Shown here piece by piece: positions 25,132 to 33,698 of a stretch of 64,000 nt of DNA (position 1 is the stretch's first letter; each line of letters begins with the position of its first letter). The notes under the pieces were generated by a model. The model saw only the letters and a list, made by a program, of their open reading frames with translations, made no database searches and was not told the origin of the DNA. Both the position numbers and the translations under genes were made by a program. The stretch lies in NCBI GenBank assembly GCA_049601915.1, contig JBMYRB010000003.1, positions 1 through 64,000 of the forward strand. Reading direction: 5' to 3'. Source of the DNA: UBA8079 sp049601915. GTDB lineage: Bacteria; Pseudomonadota; Alphaproteobacteria; UBA6615.

Positions 25132-26370
25132 CTAGTAGGGCGTCGCCTCGGCCTGACCGAGTGCGTTGATGAGAACGGATTCGTTCGGCGCGGGCTTGTC
25201 GTTCACCCGGTCGAGGCACCAATCCGCCAGCATTGTGTACCAGTTTTCGCCCAGATAGGCGGCAGACCCGCCGCCGATCGCATGGCGTTCACCTTCGTAG
25301 AAGACCAGTTTCTTGGGGACGGACAGCTGGTTCACAAAGTCTTCCGAGCATTCGACCGGGCTCAACTCCTCATCCTGCCCACCCTGGACGAGGATCGGAC
25401 ATTTGATCTGGTCGGTGATCGGGCCGAGTGAGAATTCACTGATAAATTCGTCGAACTCCGCCTCGTCGTCATAACCGGCCATGAACATGAACCGCAGCTT
25501 GAAGGTCGGTGCGGCCATGTTGAAGATCGTGTAGCAACCCGGCTCGTGACACACGAACGACAGCGCCGCACCCTTGACCTTGTCGCCCAACTGGGCGGCG
25601 GCCTGGGCACCGAAGAACGAACCGAAGCTGATTCCGAAGATGACCATCCGGTCCTTGTCGATGTTGGGATGCTGGCTCAACCAGTCATAGACAGCCTGTG
25701 CGGCCTCCATATGGTTGTCTTTGGTCACATAGAGGCCGTTTACCGGGCATTCTCCCTGGCCGGGCCCGTCATAGACGAAGCTCGCCATGCCGCGTTCGAG
25801 CATCTTGTCCCCATACATGGAGCACATGATTTCCTTCGAACCGTCCATCCCGTCGATGCCGATGGCACAGGGGAATTTTTCCCCCTCCTTCGGCGCGTGG
25901 GGTAGGGCGAGGAAGCCCGGCAGAACGCCGTCACCGAACGGTATTTCCACCCGTTCGATGGGCCGTGGCGCGAACTCGATATACTTGTCGTAGCAATCGA
26001 CCATGCGCTGGTTGTAGTCCTTGTGCAGGTCGTTGGCCTCGAAAATGGGCCAGCGGGCGGCGGAATACAGCAGGGATGCGATGAAGTAGCTCTCGCGTGC
26101 CGAAACAAGCCGATCCTCCGCCTCGAAGGCCTTTGCCTTGATTTCGCGGCGTTTGGCTGCGCCGGCGAATTCGCGATGCATGTCGGCGAATTTGTTGGTA
26201 CGCATGCCGACGGTGCGGAAATCGCCTACCGCGTCCGGGCCGCAGGGATACATGGTGTAACCTAGGCGTGGTTGGTCCCATTCCATCCCGACTGACGAGA
26301 TGATCGCATCCAGAATCCAGCGTTGTTCGGCAAAACGCTTCATCTTCTGCTCGGTGAAGGCGCGCATCAT
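25132..26370 (-). CDS. Alpha/beta hydrolase, 2,6-dihydropseudooxynicotine hydrolase-like (paralogue 2)
   Basis: A 412-residue protein with a helical N-terminal domain (about 130 residues) and an alpha/beta-hydrolase core. Landmarks are RPIERVEIPFGD, VYDGPGQGE and the nucleophile elbow GISFG, with QGGQDEE as candidate acid region and the His of GERHAIGG. I chose the ATG at 26370 because the GGGGGAAT ribosome-binding site lies just upstream; a start at 26385 would place that site inside the gene. It is divergent from the NicX-like gene 175 bp away, so the pair may share a regulator. DHPON hydrolase, the best-known relative, acts in nicotine breakdown. Confidence 0.8.
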   Translation of the reverse strand: MMRAFTEQKMKRFAEQRWILDAIISSVGMEWDQPRLGYTMYPCGPDAVGDFRTVGMRTNKFADMHREFAGAAKRREIKAKAFEAEDRLVSARESYFIASLLYSAARWPIFEANDLHKDYNQRMVDCYDKYIEFAPRPIERVEIPFGDGVLPGFLALPHAPKEGEKFPCAIGIDGMDGSKEIMCSMYGDKMLERGMASFVYDGPGQGECPVNGLYVTKDNHMEAAQAVYDWLSQHPNIDKDRMVIFGISFGSFFGAQAAAQLGDKVKGAALSFVCHEPGCYTIFNMAAPTFKLRFMFMAGYDDEAEFDEFISEFSLGPITDQIKCPILVQGGQDEELSPVECSEDFVNQLSVPKKLVFYEGERHAIGGGSAAYLGENWYTMLADWCLDRVNDKPAPNESVLINALGQAEATPY

Positions 26371-26545
26371 AGTAATTCCCCCCATTCTAAAATTTTTTGA
26401 TTATCAGAGAATTATTTGAGCACAGCGGGTAGGCGATGTCTTGACGAATTGTCGCGCTGCTCCGGGTTGCGGGCATCTCGCCCCGCCTCGACGGATCGGG
26501 TAGCATGACGTCAACTGTTCTCACCCGTTGAAGCGGAGAAACCCC

Positions 26546-27628
26546 ATGCGCACGCCAGCAGCCGTCCGTCATCAGGAAATCAATAGCGGGAAAATTCCCG
26601 GCCTGTTCCTCAAGCAGTTTCAGATGTCTAACGTAAAAAAGGGTGAGACGGTTGCCTTGCTGTCGGACGTCACGACGCGAACGGAGTATGTCGAGGCGGC
26701 GTTTGCCGCGGCCGATGAGCTCGGCGCTGACTGCTACGAGATGCGGGTCAACATGATCCCGTCCTGGACGAAGGTCGGGGTCGACACGATCGGCCAGATC
26801 AACGGCATGCTCGATGCGCTCAAGGCAGCAGATATCGTCGTGGCACTGCACATTCCGCTGTTCACAAGCTGGCTTCGCGAGGTGATGGGGATGGGTACCC
26901 GTTTCCTGATGATCATCGACGCGCCCGATGATCTCGAATTGCTTTTGTCGCCGAAGGGCCTGAAAGAGGCCGTCAAATATGCGGATGCGCGTTACACCGC
27001 GACGAAGGAGGTGCGCGTCCTCAGCGATTCAGGGACCGATCTGACTTACTCCCGTGGTGACTTCCCGGTGATGAGCCAGTGGGGATTCTCGGACGAGCCT
27101 GGTCACTTCGACCAATGGGGTGTGGGGCATATTCACACCTTCCCGAACGAGGGTTCGGCCAACGGCACGGTTGTTATGTCACCGGGCGATATCGTTATTC
27201 TGCCCTATTGCCGATATGTACAGGATGAAGTTCGCCTCGAGATTCGCGATGGATTTATTCGCAAGGTCGAAGGGGGCCTCGACGCCAAGCTGATGACGGA
27301 TTGGCTCGACGACAACAAGCTGTCCGAGGATGATCTGGACCCTTATGCGGTGTCTCATCTGGGCTGGGGCATGAACCCGCAATCGCGTTGGTACAATATC
27401 GCGCTTCATGGCGACAATCCCGAGCGATCCCACGCCTCGGCGCGGACCTTCCCGGGTAACTTCCTTTTCTCCACGGGCCCCAACACCCAGGGTGGCGGAA
27501 CCCGCAGTACCAATGGCCATTACGATGTACCGATGCGCGACTGCACCGTGCTGCTCGACAATGAGGTCGTGATCGAACGGGGTGAATTCGTGGACGAGAA
27601 GATGATTGTGGAACGCGAGGTGCGTTGA
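26546..27628 (+). CDS. nicX-like: NicX-like 2,5-dihydroxypyridine 5,6-dioxygenase (M29-fold)
   Basis: A 360-residue protein that aligns by eye along much of its length with NicX, the mononuclear iron ring-cleaving dioxygenase of nicotinate degradation. NicX opens 2,5-dihydroxypyridine to N-formylmaleamate. Shared segments are SHLGWGMNPQSRW, PGNFLFSTGPNTQGGG and NGHYDVPMRDCTVLLD. The iron ligands of the family correspond to His271, His325 and Asp327, all present. The start at 26546 follows GCGGAGAA. It is translationally coupled to a formamidase-like hydrolase (TGATG overlap), which fits a need to deformylate its product. Other NicX-pathway genes (nicF, nicE) are not in the window, so the precise ring substrate is open. 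Confidence 0.75.
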   Translation: MRTPAAVRHQEINSGKIPGLFLKQFQMSNVKKGETVALLSDVTTRTEYVEAAFAAADELGADCYEMRVNMIPSWTKVGVDTIGQINGMLDALKAADIVVALHIPLFTSWLREVMGMGTRFLMIIDAPDDLELLLSPKGLKEAVKYADARYTATKEVRVLSDSGTDLTYSRGDFPVMSQWGFSDEPGHFDQWGVGHIHTFPNEGSANGTVVMSPGDIVILPYCRYVQDEVRLEIRDGFIRKVEGGLDAKLMTDWLDDNKLSEDDLDPYAVSHLGWGMNPQSRWYNIALHGDNPERSHASARTFPGNFLFSTGPNTQGGGTRSTNGHYDVPMRDCTVLLDNEVVIERGEFVDEKMIVEREVR

Positions 27629-28458
27629 TGGGCCTTCGCGACTTCGACTCATATCCCCCGCAGGAGCCCTTTTCCGAAATCGGGGCCAAATATCACGTCC
27701 GGGTCCAGGAGCTGGGTGCAGGCATCTCGGGTGAAGGCTTTGCCTATGGCGATGATCCCTATCAAGAAGTGGCGATATTTGCCGCGCCAGAACCGAACGG
27801 AACCGTGGTCGCCTTCATGCATGGTGGCGGTTGGACGAATGGTTACAAGGAATGGATGGCCTTTATGGCCCCGCCGCTGACGGCGGTAGGCATCACGTTC
27901 GTCAGTATCGGGTACCGGTTGGCGCCGGCCGTCACCTGGCCGGCCGGTGTCGATGATGCGGTATCCGCAATCGCGTGGGTCTACAACAATATCGCCGCTC
28001 ATGGCGGTGATCCGATGCGAATCTTCGTGGGTGGGCACTCCGCGGGCGGACACCAGGCTGCCTGGCTCGCCGTTCGCTCGGATTGGCAGGATGCGGCGGG
28101 CGTACCGGCGGATGTCATCCGGGGCGCACTGCCGGTATCGGGTGTTTATGATTTCACCGAAGGCAATGGAATGCCTGCGATACCTCGCTTTTTGGGTGCG
28201 GAAGCGGGCAATGAACTGGACGCCAGCCCGATCCACACGATCGCGAACACGCCGCCGTTCATGATGGCATGGGGCGATCATGATTTTCCTCATCTGATTG
28301 TACAGGCTGAGAAGATGGCAGGGGTGCTGCAGGGGGCGGGTGGTGACGTTAAGACAATTTGTTTGTCGGACTGCGATCATCTCGGCGCCTCCTATGCCTG
28401 TGGCGACGCCGCTGGGCCTTGGGTTCAAGGTTTAGAGAAATGGTTATCCGACCACTAG
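27628..28458 (+). CDS. Kynurenine-formamidase-like alpha/beta hydrolase, NicX partner
   Basis: A 276-residue alpha/beta hydrolase of the arylformamidase (KynB/BNA7-like) type. The oxyanion motif is HGGGWTNG, the nucleophile elbow GGHSAGGH, the acid is probably the Asp in WGDHDF and the base the His in DCDHLG. These enzymes cleave N-formyl amides. Its ATG at 27628 shares the last base of the NicX-like stop codon, a strong sign of coupled translation and joint function. I infer that it deformylates the N-formyl amide made by the dioxygenase, replacing NicD. A general esterase role is the alternative. A terminator-like hairpin follows at 28483. Confidence 0.78.
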   Translation: MGLRDFDSYPPQEPFSEIGAKYHVRVQELGAGISGEGFAYGDDPYQEVAIFAAPEPNGTVVAFMHGGGWTNGYKEWMAFMAPPLTAVGITFVSIGYRLAPAVTWPAGVDDAVSAIAWVYNNIAAHGGDPMRIFVGGHSAGGHQAAWLAVRSDWQDAAGVPADVIRGALPVSGVYDFTEGNGMPAIPRFLGAEAGNELDASPIHTIANTPPFMMAWGDHDFPHLIVQAEKMAGVLQGAGGDVKTICLSDCDHLGASYACGDAAGPWVQGLEKWLSDH

Positions 28459-28482
28459 AAGTGGTGGGTTAAAACCGCGACA

Positions 28483-28505
28483 AAACACGTGAATACCGCG
28501 TGTTT
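28483..28505 (+). terminator. Weak hairpin after the nicX-like operon
   Basis: AAACACG (28483-28489) pairs with CGTGTTT (28499-28505) around a 9-nt loop. A second 6-bp hairpin (ACCACT/AGTGGT) overlaps the stop codon of the preceding gene. Neither has a long T-run. Confidence 0.4.
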
Positions 28506-28640
28506 ATGCAGTGCGTTAACCATTTATCGACGTGGGGCAAAATAAGTTAACGCCGGACACCCGAATTTTGTGCAACATACAGCCCAGAGTTGTTTTGGGG
28601 GTCGGAATTGTCACGTGTATATGGCTTGGACGGTGCGGTG

Positions 28641-29069
28641 ATGGACGGAAGTTCGGCGAGCACGGTCGCGCTGGCGTCAACCGATGCCGAGAATGAACCG
28701 GATCCGGAAAATTCCTGCCTAGATGTCTCCATACTCGATCAGCTTGAGGAAACGATTGGGCGCGAAGCCGTTGCTAGCATGTTGTCGATGACGGTGGCGG
28801 AAGTGCCGGCGACTGTGGCGTTGATCACGGCCGCGAATGTCGAGGGTGATCTCGATAAAATTCGCCTGGAAGTTCACGATATGGGCAGCAATTTTGGCAG
28901 TTATGGCGCCATGCGCCTGAGCAACCATGCCCGGGCGATCGAGAAAGCCTGCCACGAGGGTGATGCCGGGCAGGCCTCCGAGTTGACACAGGGGTTGCCG
29001 GATCTGGTGGAGGAGACCGTCAACGTACTGACGGTGCGAATACAGGAACTGAAGACTGTCGGCCGATAG
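28641..29069 (+). CDS. Orphan Hpt-domain phosphotransfer protein
   Basis: A 142-residue protein whose residues about 30-135 form a histidine phosphotransfer (Hpt) four-helix bundle. The phospho-accepting His is His79 in EVHDMGSNFGSYGA, followed by the usual ARAIEKAC helix. It would relay phosphate between a hybrid histidine kinase and a response regulator. No kinase or regulator gene is adjacent, so its partners are elsewhere. The start is uncertain; the frame is open upstream to 28590 with a TTG near 28605 behind a G-run. Confidence 0.75.
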   Translation: MDGSSASTVALASTDAENEPDPENSCLDVSILDQLEETIGREAVASMLSMTVAEVPATVALITAANVEGDLDKIRLEVHDMGSNFGSYGAMRLSNHARAIEKACHEGDAGQASELTQGLPDLVEETVNVLTVRIQELKTVGR

Positions 29070-29080
29070 CCGAATTGCCG

Positions 29081-29737
29081 TCAGGACGGAATCAGTGCCG
29101 GCATTATGTCCTCGACTGCATCGGCGACGATCCCCGCAGCAGTCTCGGCCAGAAAACGGATATCTCCGGGATCGCTCGCCAGGCTCGATAGCCAGTGTAA
29201 ATGGGCCAACGCGTAACCGTCCCCGGCGGTGGCCCAGATGTCGTCAGGCTCAAGGTCTTCGTCATTCAGGTCACAGACCCGCATCGCGAAAGGCGGTGGG
29301 CCGAGATGCGCGATCCATGGCATCTCGTCGGTCGTACCGCTTTCTGAGTCGTGAAACACCCCGGTAACAAACCCCACGGGCACGTCCTCCGGCTGCAGTT
29401 CCGCCGATGACGGATTGAACGGGTGCCTGGCGAGCGCCAGCAACCGTGTGACGTCCTCATGTTGAATGGCGTCGATGGCGATCGCGACCAGTTGGGCAAC
29501 TTCCTTGGGGTCCGCGGGCCGCGGTTCGATAAAGATCAGATTTCCCACGGCATAGCGGCTGTCGTCCACCAGCGGGAAATAGAGATCGTTGAGGTCTCCC
29601 GTTGGCACGAGGTCCTCGGGTCGATGAATAACCCGCAGGAAGAAAGTGGGTTCCTCGATATGGATCAACCACACATCGTCGCCGTCTTCGGCAAACTCGG
29701 GCCACCCGAACAATCGTCCAACAATAAAATGCGCCAT
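29081..29737 (-). CDS. Hypothetical acidic protein
   Basis: A 218-residue cytoplasmic protein rich in Asp, Glu and aromatic residues, with no signal peptide, membrane segment or motif I recognise. Codon usage and GC match the surrounding genes, and the frame is clean, so it is probably real. It is convergent with the Hpt gene, with 11 bp between stop codons, and divergent from the alcohol dehydrogenase gene at 29844. No function can be proposed. Confidence 0.65.
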   Translation of the reverse strand: MAHFIVGRLFGWPEFAEDGDDVWLIHIEEPTFFLRVIHRPEDLVPTGDLNDLYFPLVDDSRYAVGNLIFIEPRPADPKEVAQLVAIAIDAIQHEDVTRLLALARHPFNPSSAELQPEDVPVGFVTGVFHDSESGTTDEMPWIAHLGPPPFAMRVCDLNDEDLEPDDIWATAGDGYALAHLHWLSSLASDPGDIRFLAETAAGIVADAVEDIMPALIPS

Positions 29738-29843
29738 TCGCTCTGGGTGCCAGATGACATACTGAGACGCAAGCGAAACAAGGCTTGCGGGCGTGGGGTA
29801 GATTCGATATCCGGCTAGGTGAGCTATTTAGGGGGAAAGACGA

Positions 29844-30881
29844 ATGAAAGCCCAGATTCTGCATAAAGCTGGCGTTCCGTTCAGCCTGGAAGACGTTCCC
29901 GACCCGGAACCGGGGCCCGGCGAAGCCGTTGCGAAAGTCCTGGCTTGTGGTGCGGGTCTTACGATCCACCATGTGCGTGCGGGCCGTGCGGGCGCAGAAT
30001 TCCCGATCATTATCGGTCACGAGATCACGGGAGAAATCATAGAGATCGGGACCGGCGGCGACACGGGCGGGCTGCGTGTGGGTGACCCCGTGACCTCATA
30101 CTTCTATCTGATTGAAGGTGAGGACAAATGGACACGAACCGGCCGCGATCCGATTTCGACCGTCAACGCGGGCTATATCGGTCGCCAGATTGACGGCGGA
30201 TATGCCGAATACATCAAGCTTCCCGTGCGCAACTTCGTCAAGCTACCCGAAGGCCTCGATTGGAAAGGTAAGCCGGCGGATGTGGGCGTGATCTCCGATG
30301 CGATCGCGACACCTTATAAAGTGCTATCGCGCGCGCGGGTCGCACCTACGGACACTGTCGCCGTTTTCGGCGCGGGCGGCGGATTGGGCGTGCACCAGGT
30401 TATGATGGCCAAATGGGCCCATGCCCGGGTGATAGCTGTGGATGTCATGGCAGACAAACTCAAGGTCTGTCAGGATTTGGGGGCCGACATGGTGGTCGAT
30501 GCGTCGAACGACCGGGTGGTCGAAGAAATTCTCGACCTTACCGATGGCGCGGGCGTGGATGTCGCGATCGATTACGTCTCGACCCAAGCGACCCAGGAAC
30601 AAGCCGTGGGAAGTCTCGGGATCGGCGGACGTTTCGTCACACTCGGCGGCGCGGGCCAGCCCTTCACGGCGCCGGCGCCCGCCATGCTCGCCAAGGAACT
30701 GGAGCTCCTCGGAAGCCGCTATTGCAGCCGTCAACAGGTTGTCGAGTCCCTCGAACTGTGCGCGCGCGGCGATGTCTGGCCACTCGTCACGGAGACCTAC
30801 AAACTCGAGGAAGCCGAGACGGTGCACGCCCGGCTCGACCAGGGGCTGGTCACCGGACGTGCGGCTCTCGTGATGGACTAG
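29844..30881 (+). CDS. Zinc-type alcohol dehydrogenase family oxidoreductase
   Basis: A 345-residue medium-chain dehydrogenase. The GroES-like half has a Cys at about 36 (ACGAGLT) and GHEITGEI near 63-70, the usual catalytic-zinc region. The structural-zinc four-cysteine loop is missing. The Rossmann motif is FGAGGGLGVHQ near 173-183. It probably oxidises an alcohol or reduces an aldehyde or enone with NAD(P). It starts behind GGGGGAAAG and ends at a hairpin shared with the convergent FAH-family gene. Confidence 0.85.
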   Translation: MKAQILHKAGVPFSLEDVPDPEPGPGEAVAKVLACGAGLTIHHVRAGRAGAEFPIIIGHEITGEIIEIGTGGDTGGLRVGDPVTSYFYLIEGEDKWTRTGRDPISTVNAGYIGRQIDGGYAEYIKLPVRNFVKLPEGLDWKGKPADVGVISDAIATPYKVLSRARVAPTDTVAVFGAGGGLGVHQVMMAKWAHARVIAVDVMADKLKVCQDLGADMVVDASNDRVVEEILDLTDGAGVDVAIDYVSTQATQEQAVGSLGIGGRFVTLGGAGQPFTAPAPAMLAKELELLGSRYCSRQQVVESLELCARGDVWPLVTETYKLEEAETVHARLDQGLVTGRAALVMD

Positions 30882-30902
30882 CGCGCTTCCTGTCGCGCGC
30901 TA
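30879..30902. terminator. Hairpin between convergent genes
   Basis: TAGCGCGC (30879-30886) and GCGCGCTA (30895-30902) form a perfect 8-bp stem with an 8-nt loop. It starts inside the stop codon of the dehydrogenase and lies just beyond the FAH-family stop codon, so it can serve both directions. There is no T-run. Confidence 0.5.
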
Positions 30903-30906
30903 TCGG

Positions 30907-31785
30907 CTAGTCGGCCTGGATCGGGTTCGTCAGAATTCCGATCTTCGAGACCTCGACCTCGATCGTGTCGCCGTCCTTCATCCACAGCGGCGGCGTACGC
31001 CCGAGGCCGGCGCCGCTCGGAGTGCCGGTGGCGATCACGTCACCGGGCACCAACTCGGTGAAGCTCGAGATGTAGGCGATCAGCTTCGGGATAGAGAAGA
31101 TCAAATCATCGATGCCCGTATGCTGCACGACTTCGCCGTTGAGACGTGTCTCCAAAGTCAGGTCGGCCGGTTCGGGAATCTCGTCTGCCGTTACCATGCA
31201 GGGACCGAACGCACCTGACTGGAAAAAGTTTTTGCCCGGCATGTACTGGGATGAGTGGCGCTGATAATCGCGGAGCGTCGCGTCATTGTAGATCGAGTAG
31301 CCACCGATATAATTCAGCGCGTCGGCTTCCGAGACCCGGCGCGCCGGCTTGCCGATGATCGCGGCGAGTTCACCCTCATAGTCGAATTTCTCCGATTCCC
31401 GCGGCAACAGGATGGGCTTCTCGTGCGGCACATGGCTGTTGGCCCAACGCGCAAACAGGGTCGGGTGGTCGGGCAACTCGATACCGGCTTCCTTGGCATG
31501 CTCGCGGTAGTTCCAGCCGACGCATATGATCTTGTCCGGGTTCCGGATGGGCTCGAGCAGCGTGATGTCGGATGCCGGGAAATCTGATGCCTTGCCTCCG
31601 GTGCCTCCAAACCCGGTGCCCACATATTCGGCGACTTTCGCCTTGGCCGCGTCGTCGGCTGCCAGGTAGTCGCGCAAGGTCGGGATCGTCGTGCCGAACT
31701 CGGCACCCAGGTCGATGACCCCGCCGTCCGATGCGTAGGTGCCCCAAGAATCACGATTGACCACTCGATAACTGATTAACTTCAC
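30907..31785 (-). CDS. Fumarylacetoacetate hydrolase-family protein
   Basis: A 292-residue FAH-fold protein. The metal-binding Glu residues are in FDYEGELAAIIG, with the Asp of YNDATLRDYQRH. The GKNFFQSGAFGPC and TGTPSGAGLGRTPP loops are typical of FAA hydrolase/2-keto-4-pentenoate hydratase/acylpyruvase proteins. It would cleave a C-C bond in a diketo acid, a late step in aromatic breakdown. It is followed 33 bp upstream on the same strand by the acyl-CoA dehydrogenase gene, but the order on the minus strand is dehydrogenase first, then this gene, so both may form an operon. Confidence 0.88.
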   Translation of the reverse strand: MKLISYRVVNRDSWGTYASDGGVIDLGAEFGTTIPTLRDYLAADDAAKAKVAEYVGTGFGGTGGKASDFPASDITLLEPIRNPDKIICVGWNYREHAKEAGIELPDHPTLFARWANSHVPHEKPILLPRESEKFDYEGELAAIIGKPARRVSEADALNYIGGYSIYNDATLRDYQRHSSQYMPGKNFFQSGAFGPCMVTADEIPEPADLTLETRLNGEVVQHTGIDDLIFSIPKLIAYISSFTELVPGDVIATGTPSGAGLGRTPPLWMKDGDTIEVEVSKIGILTNPIQAD

Positions 31786-31818
31786 GGTATCCCCCGTCTG
31801 AAAGTCGTTTTGTGTTGT

Positions 31819-32976
31819 TTAGCTGTTCGCGGCCTCGCGCAACATGTTGCGCGCGATCACGATTTGTTGGATTTGAGACGTGCCCTCATAGATACGCAAA
31901 AGGCGCACGTCGCGATAGAAGCGTTCGATCGGATACTCGGCCATATACCCGGCACCGCCGAATATTTGAACTGCCCTGTCAGCGACCCGCCCGACCATCT
32001 CTGTCGAATAGAGTTTGCAGCACGCCGACTCGGTCGAGATAGTTTCCCCATCGTCGAAACGCCGCGCCGCGTCGGCGACCATCGCCCGGCTCGCATATGC
32101 CTCGGTCCGGCTGTCGGCCAGCATGGCCTGCACGAGCTGGAACTCGCCGATGGGTTTTCCGAACTGTTGGCGTTCGAGCGCGTAGTTCACGCTTTCGTCG
32201 ATCAGGCGTTCGGCAATGCCGTTTGCGATTGCACCCATATGTAACCGACCGCGGTCGAGAACCTTCATCGCGGTCTTGAAGCCCTGGCCTTCGACGCCGC
32301 CGATCAGGTTTGCCGCGGGTACGCGGCAATCCTCAAACGCCACGTCCGCTGTGTGGGCGCCTTGCTGGCCCATTTTCTTGTCGTGGGGGCCGACACTCAA
32401 TCCGTCGCTATCCCGTTCGACGATGAATGCCGAGACGCCCCGCGCGCCGGGCTCATCGGGGTTCGTGCGGGCCATCACCGTGAAGATGCCCGCATGGGGC
32501 GCGTTGGTGATGTAGCGTTTGGTGCCGTTGAGTACGAAGTCATCGCCGTCGCGTCGCGCCGAAGTACGTAAGGATCCGGCGTCCGATCCGGCCTCCGGTT
32601 CGGTCAGGGCGAAGGATGCGATTACCTCACCCGTGGCAAGGCGGGGAAGCCAGGTTGCCTTCTGTTCTTTCGTGCCGTCGATGACGATGCCCTGAGAACC
32701 GATGCCGACATTTGTCCCGAACACGGACCGGAATGCCGGCGAGGTCCAGCCCAGTTCGTGCACCACACGAACTTCCTCGCTGACCGTCAGGCCAAGCCCG
32801 CCGTAGATTTCCGGGATCGACAGGCCAAACAGGCCCATTTCACGCATTTCGTCGATCAGGTCATCCGGCACCTTGTCGTTGGCCGCGACTTCGGATTCCA
32901 GCGGTACTAGGCGTTCGCGCACGAACCGGCGGATCGTGTCGAGGAGCTGTTCAAGCGTTTCATGATCAAGTGCCAT
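31819..32976 (-). CDS. Acyl-CoA dehydrogenase
   Basis: A 385-residue flavoprotein with the three-domain acyl-CoA dehydrogenase layout. Visible are ALTEPEAGSDAGSLRT (signature 1), NGTKRYITNA and the C-terminal IFGGAGYMAEYPIERFYRDVR (signature 2). A Glu in the RIYEGTSQIQ segment is the likely catalytic base. It oxidises an acyl-CoA thioester with FAD and passes electrons to ETF. The start at 32976 gives the normal N-terminus; an open frame further upstream is not supported. The acyl chain specificity cannot be told. Confidence 0.92.
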   Translation of the reverse strand: MALDHETLEQLLDTIRRFVRERLVPLESEVAANDKVPDDLIDEMREMGLFGLSIPEIYGGLGLTVSEEVRVVHELGWTSPAFRSVFGTNVGIGSQGIVIDGTKEQKATWLPRLATGEVIASFALTEPEAGSDAGSLRTSARRDGDDFVLNGTKRYITNAPHAGIFTVMARTNPDEPGARGVSAFIVERDSDGLSVGPHDKKMGQQGAHTADVAFEDCRVPAANLIGGVEGQGFKTAMKVLDRGRLHMGAIANGIAERLIDESVNYALERQQFGKPIGEFQLVQAMLADSRTEAYASRAMVADAARRFDDGETISTESACCKLYSTEMVGRVADRAVQIFGGAGYMAEYPIERFYRDVRLLRIYEGTSQIQQIVIARNMLREAANS

Positions 32977-33107
32977 AACGCGCCGGTTATATCTGCTACG
33001 CACAACCTGTTCCATGCGCGATTGGCATTTCTGCCCGACGCAGGACGTATGCGCGCGTTCATTCTGTCTGTTAGGATGGTCGATCCAACAGCCACGGAGA
33101 TTGCCCC

Positions 33108-33668
33108 ATGTCGGAAGCATACGCGCAGGTACCGGTGCCCGACGACACGCCGAGCCCTGCCTATTTCGCCCATATCGTTCTCTACACGAAGAAGCGGCTT
33201 GAAATGGTGGATTGGTATTGCAAGGTGCTGGGCGCAAGAATCACCGCGGATTCCCAGGGATTATCGTTCCTGACCTATGACGATGAGCACCATCGGGTCG
33301 CCATCATTCAGCGCGACGACCTGGAAGAGAAGGCGCCGAACACGACCGGCATGGCGCATTTCGCCTACACCTACGACTCGTTGGCCGACCTTATTGCGGT
33401 GTATGAGAGGCTCAAGGGATTGGGCATAACGCCGTACCGTCAGATCAACCACGGACCGACAACGTCGATCTATTATCATGATCCCGACGACAACGCGGTC
33501 GAACTCCAGACCGACAATTTCGAGAATCTCGAGGCGCTGAACGAATGGTTCGCGACGGGCGCGTTTGACCGCGAGCCCATCGGGGTCGATATAGATATGG
33601 ACGAGGTTGCCGCACGCTTTCACGCGGGCGAGCCTGAATCCGAACTCAAGAAACCGCTGCAGAACTAG
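33108..33668 (+). CDS. VOC-fold protein, extradiol-dioxygenase-like
   Basis: A 186-residue vicinal-oxygen-chelate protein. A plausible 2-His-1-carboxylate metal site is His22 (AHIVLYT), His84 (MAHFAYT) and Glu132 (NAVELQT), as in extradiol ring-cleaving dioxygenases and glyoxalases. The C-terminal extension after residue 140 is family-like. It lies 30 bp upstream of the GS-hydroquinone reductase gene and heads a three-gene set with the carboxymuconolactone decarboxylase-like gene. This favours a role in catechol or hydroquinone metabolism, though the substrate is unproven. Confidence 0.8.
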   Translation: MSEAYAQVPVPDDTPSPAYFAHIVLYTKKRLEMVDWYCKVLGARITADSQGLSFLTYDDEHHRVAIIQRDDLEEKAPNTTGMAHFAYTYDSLADLIAVYERLKGLGITPYRQINHGPTTSIYYHDPDDNAVELQTDNFENLEALNEWFATGAFDREPIGVDIDMDEVAARFHAGEPESELKKPLQN

Positions 33669-33698
33669 CGCGGCGCCAAGCCGCATGAGGAGATATTA

